A DNA stretch of 38,429 nt from Planctomycetota bacterium (lineage in GTDB: Bacteria; Planctomycetota; UBA11346): contig PLEW01000122.1 in assembly GCA_003136555.1 (NCBI GenBank), forward strand, positions 1-38,429, read 5' to 3'. The notes beneath the pieces were generated by a model. It was not told the DNA's origin, ran no database searches, and worked only from the letters and a program-made list of their open reading frames with translations. Made by a program: the position numbers and the translations under genes. Below, in pieces: positions 23,496-30,441 of the stretch (position 1 is the stretch's first letter; every line of letters starts with the position of its first letter).

Positions 23496-24395
23496 ATGCT
23501 GACCCCACGACAGGTGATTCTCGGAGCGCTCGCCTCGGTGGTGCTGCTGGCGGCCTCCTGCTGGACGCTGCGCGTGCTCGAACGCGACGCGGTGGTGGTC
23601 ATCGGCTGCCTGCCCTCCACCCAATCCCGCCTGCTCGCCGAGATCCTGGCGGCAGCCATCACGCGCAGCACCGGCCGCTCGGTAGCCACCCGCACGTGCG
23701 CGAGCACCGGGGAATGCTTCACCGACCTGCATGCCGATGCGGTCCAGCTGGTGCCGGTCTCGACCGGTCCGCTGCTGAGCGAGATCTTCGGCTTGGCACC
23801 GGAAGCAGATCCGCAGCAGGCCTGGTCCGAGATCGCCGAACGCACCCGCCAGGACACCTGGCTGGCGGTCGGGCCTCCACTGGGGCTGGACGATCGCATG
23901 TCGCTGGCCATGCGCCGCGAGCAGGCGGACCGCCTTGGCATCCGCACCATCAGCGACCTGCTGATGCACCGTGACCTGCGTCTGGGCGGCGAGCGCGCCT
24001 TCCTCGAACGCCCCGATGGATGGCCGGGACTGGTGCACCTCTACCGGTTGCGGCCGGCGCATCCGGCGGTGGCGCTGCAGCCGGCGCAACTGCTGCGCGC
24101 GCTGCATCAAGGCCAGGTCGACCTCGTCGCCATTCCGTGCACTGATCCGGCGCTGGCCGCCGACGATGCCCGGGCGCTGATCGACGACCGCGCCTTCTTT
24201 CCCGCCGATGCCGCGGCGCTGATGATGCGCCGCGACCTGGTCGACAGCGACCCGGCCATCGCCCAGGCGGTGGCGGAGCTGGAGGGCCGCATCGACGACC
24301 GCGCGATGAGCCAGCTGAACGCCGAAGTCGACATCGCCGGCCGCCCGGTCGCCGTGGTGGCCCGGGATTTCGTCCGCCATCTGACGCGGCAATGA
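23496..24395 (+). CDS. Membrane-anchored OpuAC-type substrate-binding protein
   Basis: The start at ATG 23496 (MLTPRQVILGALASVVLLAASCWTLRVLERD) lies ten bases after the permease stop; the track start is inside the permease. The 299-aa product has one N-terminal membrane helix instead of a cleavable lipoprotein signal. The body follows the OsmX/OpuAC pattern: VIGCLPSTQSRLLAEILAAAI, TWLAVGPPLGLDDRMSLAMRREQADRLGIRTISDL, LRLGGERAFLERPDGWPGLVHLYRL, VDLVAIPCTDPALAADDARALIDDRAFFPADAAALMMRRDLV. It probably presents an osmolyte to the adjacent permease. Its stop overlaps the CLC start by four bases, tying solute binding to chloride transport at the translational level. Confidence 0.8.
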   Translation: MLTPRQVILGALASVVLLAASCWTLRVLERDAVVVIGCLPSTQSRLLAEILAAAITRSTGRSVATRTCASTGECFTDLHADAVQLVPVSTGPLLSEIFGLAPEADPQQAWSEIAERTRQDTWLAVGPPLGLDDRMSLAMRREQADRLGIRTISDLLMHRDLRLGGERAFLERPDGWPGLVHLYRLRPAHPAVALQPAQLLRALHQGQVDLVAIPCTDPALAADDARALIDDRAFFPADAAALMMRRDLVDSDPAIAQAVAELEGRIDDRAMSQLNAEVDIAGRPVAVVARDFVRHLTRQ

Positions 24396-26371
24396 TCGCC
24401 CGGTGCCGTGCGACGTGGAGCTGGGTGCTCGCCCAGCCGACCGGACGCTGGCTGGTGCTCGGCGGGCTGGTGGGCCTGGCGACCGGCGTGGTCGGCTCGA
24501 TCTTCCAGATCACCACCGACAGCCTCGCCCGCTTGGTGCTCGGCCGCTTCGCGGGAGTCGATCCGGAGCTGGTGGTGCAGGAGCGCACCGCGGATGCGGC
24601 GACCGTGGCGGCGACCCCGTGGCTGCTGCCGCTGGTGATGGCGGCCGGCGGCCTGGCCGCGGGCCTGGTATGCCATCACCTGGCACGCGCCGCTCGGGGC
24701 GGCGGCACCGGCGCGGCGGTGGCGGCCTTCCACGAGCATCGCGGGCGCATCCCGGCGCGCCTGACCTGGGTCAAGTGGTGCGCCTCGGTGCTGACCCTCG
24801 GCACCGGCGGCAGCGGTGGTCGGGAAGGGCCGATCTCCCTGGTGGGTGCCGGTCTGGGGAGCCTGCTGGCCGAGCGCCTGCAGCTCACTGCGCGCGACCG
24901 GCGCATCCTCCTGGTCGCCGGCATCGCTGGCGGCATCGCCGCGGTCTTCCGAGCACCCTTGACCGCCGCCATCTATGCCATCGAGGTGCTCTATGCCGGG
25001 CCCGATCTCGAGACCGCGGCGCTCATCCCCTGCTTCATCGCTGCCGCGACCGGTTACGTCAGCGGCACCATGGGCACCGATCTCCTGCTCCCGCTGATCG
25101 GCAGCGCGCCGTCGGCTGCCTCGACGCTGTTTCAGCCCATCGGACTGTCCTTCCATCCCGCTGACTGGCTTCAGCTGATCGGCTACACCGCCGTTGCCAC
25201 CATCAGCGTGCTCGCAGCGTGGATCTTCAGCAGCCTGCTGCGGCTGGTCCGCCATGCCTGCGAGCGCGCCAGCGAGCGGCCCTGGCTGGCTCCAGCGGTG
25301 GGTGCCGGACTGGCGGGCGCGACCGCGCTGGCCATGGTCGGCCTGGCGCGCTGGGCGGTGCCGGGGGCGGACATCGGCACCATCGCCCTCTCGACGGTGG
25401 GCAGCGGCTATGGCGCGCTGCACTGGCTCTTCGCCGGTGGCAGCGACACCCTGCCGCCGCTGGTGCTGGCGCTGGTGCTGGTCACCCTGGCGCTGGCGCG
25501 CGCGCTGGCCACGGCACTGACAGTCGGCTCAGGCGGCTCGGGCGGGCTGTTCGGCCCGTCCCTGGTCATCGGCGGCTGTGCGGGCGGAGCGATGGGGGCG
25601 CTGATCGCGCACACCGGCATCGCCCCGCCGGTGCCCGCGTGCGTGCTCATGGGCATGGCGGCGGTGCTGTCCGCCACCCATCGCACGCCGGTGGCGGCGC
25701 TGCTGATGGTCGGCGAGATCGCCGGCACCTGGTTGCTGCTGCTGCCTGCGATGTGGGTCAGCGGCCTGGCCTTCCTGCTCGGACGCTCGACATCGGTGGT
25801 GGCCGGCCAGGTGGAGAGCCAGACGCACAGCGCCGCCCACCGCAGCCATCACTTCGCCGATCCGCTGCGCACTGCGCGCGTACGCGACCTCCTGGGCCAG
25901 CCGCATGCCTGGACCACGCTGCGTCCCGAACAGCCCCTCGGCGAGATCCGCCACGCGCTGCAACGCGCTGCTCACGATGCCCTGCCGGTGATCGGGAACG
26001 ACGGCGCCTTCCTGGGCGTGGTCGAACGCAGCGAGGTCACCCACCTGCCCGATGATGCGCACCTCGACCAGCTGGTGATCGCCCTCGAGCTCGCCAGCGG
26101 GGCCGGCGTCACCCTGCATCCCGACGAGGGCCTGGACCACGCGCTGAGCCGACTGCACGCGCACCAGGTGCAGGAGATGGCGGTGGTCGACGCCGATGGC
26201 CGCTTCCTCGGCATGGTCGGCCTGGCCCAGCTGGCCTCGGCATACCGCACTGCGGTCGATCGCATCGAGCAGGATCGCGCGTCCGAGGAGTCGCTTGCCA
26301 GCGAAATGGCCGCGCGCCCGCGCGGAGCCACCACCGAGCACCGCGACCGCGCGCATACGCTCGCGGATTGA
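24392..26371 (+). CDS. CLC-type chloride channel/transporter with two CBS domains
   Basis: This 659-aa protein has the CLC membrane core. The selectivity segment near T106 (GGGTG) stands where many family members have GSGIP. GREGP at 143-147 supplies the gating glutamate E145. FRAPLTAAIYAIEVL at 186-200 places valine 199 at the position of the internal proton glutamate. GSGGSGGLFGP is at 379-389. Two CBS domains follow at about 495-545 and 565-615 (VRDLLGQPHAWTTLRPEQPL..., VTLHPDEGLDHALSRLHAHQVQEMAVVDADGRFLGMV), which bind nucleotides in this family. ATG 24392 overlaps the upstream TGA. The intact gating Glu with a missing internal Glu leaves channel versus exchanger open. Confidence 0.93.
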   Translation: MIARCRATWSWVLAQPTGRWLVLGGLVGLATGVVGSIFQITTDSLARLVLGRFAGVDPELVVQERTADAATVAATPWLLPLVMAAGGLAAGLVCHHLARAARGGGTGAAVAAFHEHRGRIPARLTWVKWCASVLTLGTGGSGGREGPISLVGAGLGSLLAERLQLTARDRRILLVAGIAGGIAAVFRAPLTAAIYAIEVLYAGPDLETAALIPCFIAAATGYVSGTMGTDLLLPLIGSAPSAASTLFQPIGLSFHPADWLQLIGYTAVATISVLAAWIFSSLLRLVRHACERASERPWLAPAVGAGLAGATALAMVGLARWAVPGADIGTIALSTVGSGYGALHWLFAGGSDTLPPLVLALVLVTLALARALATALTVGSGGSGGLFGPSLVIGGCAGGAMGALIAHTGIAPPVPACVLMGMAAVLSATHRTPVAALLMVGEIAGTWLLLLPAMWVSGLAFLLGRSTSVVAGQVESQTHSAAHRSHHFADPLRTARVRDLLGQPHAWTTLRPEQPLGEIRHALQRAAHDALPVIGNDGAFLGVVERSEVTHLPDDAHLDQLVIALELASGAGVTLHPDEGLDHALSRLHAHQVQEMAVVDADGRFLGMVGLAQLASAYRTAVDRIEQDRASEESLASEMAARPRGATTEHRDRAHTLAD

Positions 26372-26377
26372 AGCGGC

Positions 26378-26408
26378 CTGCTGCACCCGGCGCCTCAAGG
26401 CTCAGCAG
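26378..26408. terminator. Weak inverted repeat between convergent CLC and small membrane genes
   Basis: CTGCTG and CAGCAG flank a loop containing the palindrome GGCGCC. It begins seven bases after the CLC stop and overlaps the end of the opposing gene. A bidirectional terminator is possible, but the stem is only six bases. Confidence 0.25.
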
Positions 26409-26620
26409 AGTCCGAAGCTGATGATGCCGCTGAAGATGCCGATGATCTCAGCCAGCACGTACCCGACCACGATGCCGATGAGCACCAGCAGCGTCCTGAC
26501 GATGGCGAGCCCGATGCTCATGAGCGGGGACGGCTGGCCCAGGAGCGTTCGGGCGGACGTGCGCAGCGGTGTCCGACGTCGACCGTGCGGCGGTGGAGCG
26601 CTGGCGGGCAGAGCGGTCAT
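26402..26620 (-). CDS. Small membrane protein coupled to the DUF442-like gene
   Basis: This 72-aa protein has a basic N-terminus (PHGRRRTPLRTSARTLLG) and one long hydrophobic stretch (SIGLAIVRTLLVLIGIVVGYVLAEIIGIFSGIISFGLC, about 35-72) that could form one or two membrane helices. Its ATG overlaps the upstream TGA in an ATGA. This supports the full-length start and translational coupling with the DUF442-like protein. No family is recognised; a membrane partner or anchor role is inferred. Confidence 0.65.
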   Translation of the reverse strand: MTALPASAPPPHGRRRTPLRTSARTLLGQPSPLMSIGLAIVRTLLVLIGIVVGYVLAEIIGIFSGIISFGLC

Positions 26621-27192
26621 GGCGATGCCCCCGCCGGTGCCGCACGCGCAGCGATGCGCGCCTGCAGCGCCTCCCGGAGATCATCGGCCGCATGCCCGGT
26701 CGACTGCACCAGGTCGAGGATGGTGGCGAGATCCGGCCCGTGCGGATCGGAGGCGAGCGCGAGCGCATAGGTGCGGGCGGCGCGGTTGCCGGTGCGGCAG
26801 TACAGCAGCGCGGGCTTGGGCGACTGCGCCAGCGCCTGCTGCAGCGCGGTCACCGCCTCATCCGGGATCGCGCCGTGCGCGACGGGGATGTAGGCGAAGT
26901 GCAGACCGCTGCCTTCGACCCGCGCCTGCATCTGACGGGACTCTGGTTGACCAGCTTCTTCGTTGTCCGGCCGGATGTCGATCACGGTCCTGATGCCGGA
27001 ATGGATCAGAAAGGGCAGGTTGCCGAACGTGATCTGCTTGGTGACCAGGACGTCGGCGCCCATGGGACGCAGCACGGGGGCTCGTGTCCGGTGATCCGTC
27101 ATGCCGAGGACGATCAGGAAGACCACGGAACTCACCATGACGGTGGTCACGAACAGCCTGGCATGGGAGAGCGTCCGCGGCTTGCGCTGCAC
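26617..27192 (-). CDS. Membrane-anchored DUF442/DSP-like (beta-lactamase-hydrolase-like) phosphatase or sulfurtransferase
   Basis: I start at GTG 27192 because an AGGAG ribosome site lies nine bases upstream (CAGGAGACGGACATC then GTG); the track start at 27315 is upstream of it. The 191-aa product has one membrane helix (about 12-31). The catalytic domain contains ITFGNLPFLIHSGIRTVIDIRPDNEE and the active loop LLYCRTGNRAAR with C132. This fits the DUF442/TIGR01244 group, related to dual-specificity phosphatases and rhodaneses and often linked with sulfide metabolism. The nucleophile and arginine are both present, so it should be active. The substrate is not evident. Confidence 0.82.
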   Translation of the reverse strand: MQRKPRTLSHARLFVTTVMVSSVVFLIVLGMTDHRTRAPVLRPMGADVLVTKQITFGNLPFLIHSGIRTVIDIRPDNEEAGQPESRQMQARVEGSGLHFAYIPVAHGAIPDEAVTALQQALAQSPKPALLYCRTGNRAARTYALALASDPHGPDLATILDLVQSTGHAADDLREALQARIAARAAPAGASP

Positions 27193-27279
27193 GATGTCCG
27201 TCTCCTGGGTCCGTCCGCCGGAGTCGCCTCCCGGCGGACATGTGCACGCTGACGTGTCCAGATCCTGTCGCTGGGCGCA

Positions 27280-27462
27280 GTGGGCGAACGGGAGTTCTGC
27301 TGCGGCGCTCCCCACGACTGTACCTCAGTGCCCAGCGCGCGGCAGGTCGCCATCGTCTGCCTGGACTGCGGATGCTGGTACACTGCCGGCGAGCCATGGT
27401 CTCCCGCCGGGGTCACCTGGGATCGGACCCGCGATCTGGATCCTCGCTGGCCATGCAACTGA
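27280..27462 (+). CDS. Possible small cysteine-rich (zinc-ribbon-like) protein
   Basis: A 60-codon frame from GTG 27280 reads EREFCCGAPHDCTSVPSARQVAIVCLDCGCWYTAGEPWSPAG and ends RWPCN. Paired cysteines (CC...C and CLDCGC) around a short hydrophobic strand look like a zinc ribbon and unlike shadow composition. No ribosome site is seen, and an in-frame stop at 27250 limits the start. It lies in the otherwise empty gap between the DUF442-like and His-rich genes. Confidence 0.4.
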   Translation: MGEREFCCGAPHDCTSVPSARQVAIVCLDCGCWYTAGEPWSPAGVTWDRTRDLDPRWPCN

Positions 27463-27800
27463 TTACCTATGAAGCAGTTGGCGATTGCCACGAGCACCTC
27501 CATAGACGCGGGATATGCGCCTGTCTGCTCCACCAGCGGCTGTCGAGGGATGCCCCTGGACTGCTGCTCCCCCTCAGGACAGACCGGTGGGATGGTCTGG
27601 ACGGCAGCACCCGCTGGGGCCAGGACAGGTCGCGGTGGCAGACGGACGCTCGGCACAGCCTGCGGCGACGAACGACCTCTACTCCAGGGCTGTGCACGCA
27701 ACCGCCTCATGATACAGTAGATGCGCTGTCGCCGCCGGTGTAGGAGAACCCCACATGGTGGTTGCTAGACTTGGGGTCATCATCCTCGCAGGAGCACCCC
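27463..27800. other. Non-coding leader region of the His-rich gene
   Basis: No supported gene. An AGGAG at 27742-27746 precedes an ATG at 27755 by eight bases. That ATG opens a long frame overlapping the His-rich gene out of phase. The His-rich gene has its own AGGAG at 27790-27794. A convincing promoter is not seen. Confidence 0.5.
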
Positions 27801-28079
27801 ATGTTAACCCCACTGCGCATCATCCTGGTCACCGCCATCACCTGCTGCTTCGCGTCAGCAGGAACGACCGGTACCACCGATACGACCACTGGAACTGGTA
27901 CCGGCACCGGCACCACCAACAGCACGCCGCATCATCACCATCACCATCATCATCACCACTGGAAGCATCACCACCATCACCATCACCACCACCACCATTT
28001 CCAGCCTGCCGCGACCGGCAGCACGACTGGTGGTTCGACGGGCAGCACATCGGGCAGCTCGACTTCCACCTCGCACTGA
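27801..28079 (+). CDS. Secreted polyhistidine protein, probable metal binder
   Basis: ATG 27801 follows AGGAG by six bases. The 92-aa product has a signal peptide (LTPLRIILVTAITCCFASA) and a Thr/Gly linker (TTGTTDTTTGTGTGTGTTN). Residues 44-66 are ten histidines, Trp-Lys, then eleven histidines. A Gly/Ser/Thr tail ends in His. Both CAT and CAC codons are used, in mixed order, so this is not a simple trinucleotide expansion. Such clusters bind Ni, Zn, Co or Cu, so a periplasmic or extracellular metal buffer is the natural inference. The flexible Thr/Gly/Ser arms suggest a surface or spacer role. No metal transporter adjoins it. Confidence 0.85.
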   Translation: MLTPLRIILVTAITCCFASAGTTGTTDTTTGTGTGTGTTNSTPHHHHHHHHHHWKHHHHHHHHHHHFQPAATGSTTGGSTGSTSGSSTSTSH

Positions 28080-28093
28080 GCGCAGGCGTGATG

Positions 28094-28129
28094 GCGCATC
28101 CAGGACGGACACGTGCCTCCTGGATGCGC
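28094..28129 (+). terminator. Stem-loop after the His-rich gene
   Basis: GCGCATCCAGG and CCTGGATGCGC are perfect 11-base arms around a 14-base loop, starting 14 bases after the stop codon. There is no T-tract. Its stability and position make it the probable 3' end of the His-rich transcript. Confidence 0.6.
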
Positions 28130-28243
28130 GGCTGATCCCTGCACCAGTCTTCACCACCGGCCAGCTGTGCTCCCGGTCTGACTGCTGAATTGGTGCAGGG
28201 TGATGCCGTTCTCCAGGACCAGGATGTTCCCTCAGGAGTGGTG

Positions 28244-29449
28244 ATGCGCGTCCGTCTATCACCCCGTCCCCTTCTTCATGCCTGCCTGGCGGTGCTGTTG
28301 GCCGGGGCCGGCCTCGCACCGTCACTGATCGCCGAGGAGGAACTGCACCTCGACAGCGGCATGATCGTCGTCGGTGACGTGATCAGCGAGACCCCGGATA
28401 CGGTGGTGCTGCGCACCCAGGCGCTGATCCGCCATACGCCGCTCGCGGCCACCCTGACCTACCGTCGCGATCAGATCGACAGCCGTCGCACGGTCCCCTC
28501 CTTCCACGACCAGTACCTCGCACGCGCACCGCTCTCCCCCGACACCGTCGAGGGCCATCTGGCGCTCGCACGCTGGTGCATGGACTGCTGCCTGGTCCCG
28601 GAGGCGCTGGAGAATGCCCAGCGCGCCGAGGCGCTCGACAGCTACAACCAGGTCGTCGCCCAGCTGTTCAAGGATCTCGGGTACGTCAAGGACCAGGGCC
28701 ACTGGGTCTCGGTCGATGACGCCGGATACAAGGCCAGTCATGGCGCCGCGCTCGCCACCGCGGCGAGCGTCCCGCCGGCATCGTCCGCAGCGACCGCGAC
28801 ACCCCCCATGGTGGCCGCGCGGCGGCCGCTCGCGCCCAGCCCGGCCCTCCCCGCCCGCGATGTCAGCGCAGCGCATCCGGCCCAGCCCGCCGGTGCGGCC
28901 AGCGACGCCGATACCGCGACACCGGTGGCCGTCAGCGCCATCCCGGCGGGCGTCCTGGCGGTCATGTCCGCCGCCGCTGCCGGGCATCCGCTCAGCGATT
29001 ACATCAGCGATACCGAGGACGGCCACCTGGTCTACAGCGCCGAATTCACCCGTGCCGATGGCATCGCCATGGAAGTGACGGTGACCAAGGAGGGCGCCCT
29101 GGTCGATGTCTCGCCTGAGGCCGACGAGGCGCCGACGGGCGCTGCCGGCTCATCCGGGAGCCCCGCACGGGTGACGGGCGCGCCCGCCACTGCGGCGGCC
29201 GGCGCGGACGTCGAGATCACCGCCCGCGCGGTCCCCGCCATCGTGCTCGCCGCCATGACCAAGGCCGCCGGCGGCGCGCCGGTCAGCGATTACGTCCGCT
29301 CGGTCGACGACGGCGAGGTGGTCTTCAGCGCCGAGTTCACCAACGCCGCGGGAACGGTCATGGAGATCACCGTCGGCCGGGATGGAACGGTACTGGATCT
29401 CTCCCCCGAAGCCGCCGATGAGGCGCCCAGCTCCAATAGCCGGCGCTAG
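28244..29449 (+). CDS. Secreted protein with two tandem PepSY-like repeats
   Basis: ATG 28244 follows AGGAG by five bases; the track start 28190 is upstream of it. The 401-aa product has a signal peptide (LLHACLAVLLAGAGLAPSLIA). The N-terminal region recalls planctomycete-type proteins: LHLDSGMIVVGDVISETPDTVVLRT, a helical TPR-like stretch EGHLALARWCMDCCLVPEALENAQRAEALD, and LGYVKDQGHWVSVDDAGYKA. A disordered Ala/Pro region follows. Then come two copies of a PepSY-like domain at about 232-297 and 329-394 (AIPAGVLAVMSAAAAGHPLSDYISDTEDGHLVYSAEF and AVPAIVLAAMTKAAGGAPVSDYVRSVDDGEVVFSAEF). PepSY-like domains are small extracytoplasmic domains, sometimes inhibitory. The exact role here is unknown. 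Confidence 0.8.
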   Translation: MRVRLSPRPLLHACLAVLLAGAGLAPSLIAEEELHLDSGMIVVGDVISETPDTVVLRTQALIRHTPLAATLTYRRDQIDSRRTVPSFHDQYLARAPLSPDTVEGHLALARWCMDCCLVPEALENAQRAEALDSYNQVVAQLFKDLGYVKDQGHWVSVDDAGYKASHGAALATAASVPPASSAATATPPMVAARRPLAPSPALPARDVSAAHPAQPAGAASDADTATPVAVSAIPAGVLAVMSAAAAGHPLSDYISDTEDGHLVYSAEFTRADGIAMEVTVTKEGALVDVSPEADEAPTGAAGSSGSPARVTGAPATAAAGADVEITARAVPAIVLAAMTKAAGGAPVSDYVRSVDDGEVVFSAEFTNAAGTVMEITVGRDGTVLDLSPEAADEAPSSNSRR

Positions 29450-29626
29450 CCGCCGCTGACACGCTGATCTCCCCCTGCGTACCGCACGCCTGGGATGCCA
29501 GTGGCGAGCGGCCGGTGATGCCCCTCCGCGCACACCGGCGTGAACGTATCCTTCGTTCCACCGTTCACCCCCGTACATCAGCCCTGAGGTATGCAGCGCT
29601 CGCGTCGGGACCAGCGACGCCTAAGA

Positions 29627-29647
29627 ACCATGGTCCTGGACCGTGGT
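29627..29647. promoter_or_regulatory. Near-perfect palindrome upstream of the 29687 gene
   Basis: ACCATGGTCC and GGACCGTGGT form ten-base arms around a single T, with one G:T mismatch, about 40 bases before the next ATG. It could be an operator or a leader hairpin. A looser repeat, GTGAACG/CGTTCAC, spans 29540-29568. Confidence 0.35.
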
Positions 29648-29686
29648 CAGGGTGTCATACCACACCAGCCGACGATCGGACCCTGG

Positions 29687-30355
29687 ATGGCATTCCGCAC
29701 CGCGACACCCGTCCAGCTGATCCTGCTCGCGGCAGGCATCTCCATGAGCTGCGCCCTGGTGGGCATCGTCGTGATGATCCTGACCAGTCATGGCCCGCCA
29801 GCGTCCGCGGACACCCTCCAGCAGCAGATCCCGCGACCTGAGCCCAGTGCCCTGGCAGGACCAGCCCCCGGTGCGCCTGCCCCCGCGCGCGCGCCTGAGG
29901 ACACTGATGAGCGTCCCCATGCGGGCGCATTCGGTGGCGTGGTCGGTCAGGACATCCTGAAAAGCGCGACGCACATCGTCCTCTATCGCCTCTACGGGGA
30001 ACGCGACATCACCGATGCGCAAGGACACTATATGGAATTCGATGTCAACGACACGGTCGGCGAGCCCGTCACCCTCAACCCTCATTCCACCGCCGAGGTC
30101 CGCCGACTGTTCACCACTCCCGAGAGCGTCACGCGGGCGGTGAAGGGCTGCGATCCCCAATATGGGGTGAAGTTCCGCTTCGACAGTCCGGCAGGATCTG
30201 CAGAGATCGTGGTCTGCTTCGGGTGCGGCGAAGCCGCCATGATCCTCCAGGGACGCTGGATCGATGAGGTGGACATCGATCCGATGCGCGAGGCCTTGGC
30301 CACCGTGGTCAAGCGCCTGCTGCCCCGCGATGCTGTCATCCAGAGCCTGCGCTGA
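29687..30355 (+). CDS. Membrane-anchored protein of unknown function
   Basis: I start at ATG 29687 (MAFRTATPVQ), giving 222 aa; the track adds 32 unlikely residues. One membrane helix (VQLILLAAGISMSCALVGIVVMIL) is followed by a proline/alanine-rich linker and a soluble domain of about 150 residues. Notable segments are HIVLYRLYGERDITDAQGHYMEF, VTLNPHSTAEVRRLFTTPES, CDPQYGVKFRF and AEIVVCFGCGEAAMILQGRWIDEVDID. The CFxC-type pair in the last block may bind metal or form a disulfide. It resembles unnamed families with a 'C-P-YG' and 'C-xxC' pattern, but I cannot name it. It ends shortly before the TetR gene. Confidence 0.65.
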   Translation: MAFRTATPVQLILLAAGISMSCALVGIVVMILTSHGPPASADTLQQQIPRPEPSALAGPAPGAPAPARAPEDTDERPHAGAFGGVVGQDILKSATHIVLYRLYGERDITDAQGHYMEFDVNDTVGEPVTLNPHSTAEVRRLFTTPESVTRAVKGCDPQYGVKFRFDSPAGSAEIVVCFGCGEAAMILQGRWIDEVDIDPMREALATVVKRLLPRDAVIQSLR

Positions 30356-30412
30356 CCAGGACGAGCATGGGCTACCGGAACCCCAACGCACCTGCCCGGT
30401 GCCAGTGCGTCG

Positions 30413-30439
30413 TTGACAGCATACCGACTCGTCGGCATG
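30413..30439. promoter_or_regulatory. TetR promoter element and operator-like palindrome
   Basis: TTGACA at 30413-30418 is followed by CATA-CCGAC-TC-GTCGG-CATG (30420-30439), an inverted repeat with five-base inner arms and CAT/ATG outer arms. It abuts the ATG at 30442. The placement fits self-repression by the TetR protein. Confidence 0.45.
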
Positions 30440-30441
30440 TG

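Noticed and set aside
27943-28008. His tract as a simple CAC/CAT microsatellite
   Set aside because: The codons are mixed without period, the tract is interrupted by Trp-Lys, and it sits in an ORF with signal peptide and ribosome site.
27943-28008. His tract as an engineered affinity tag or vector contamination
   Set aside because: It is internal, longer than common tags, and lies in a secreted protein with natural flanking genes; no vector-like sequence is seen.
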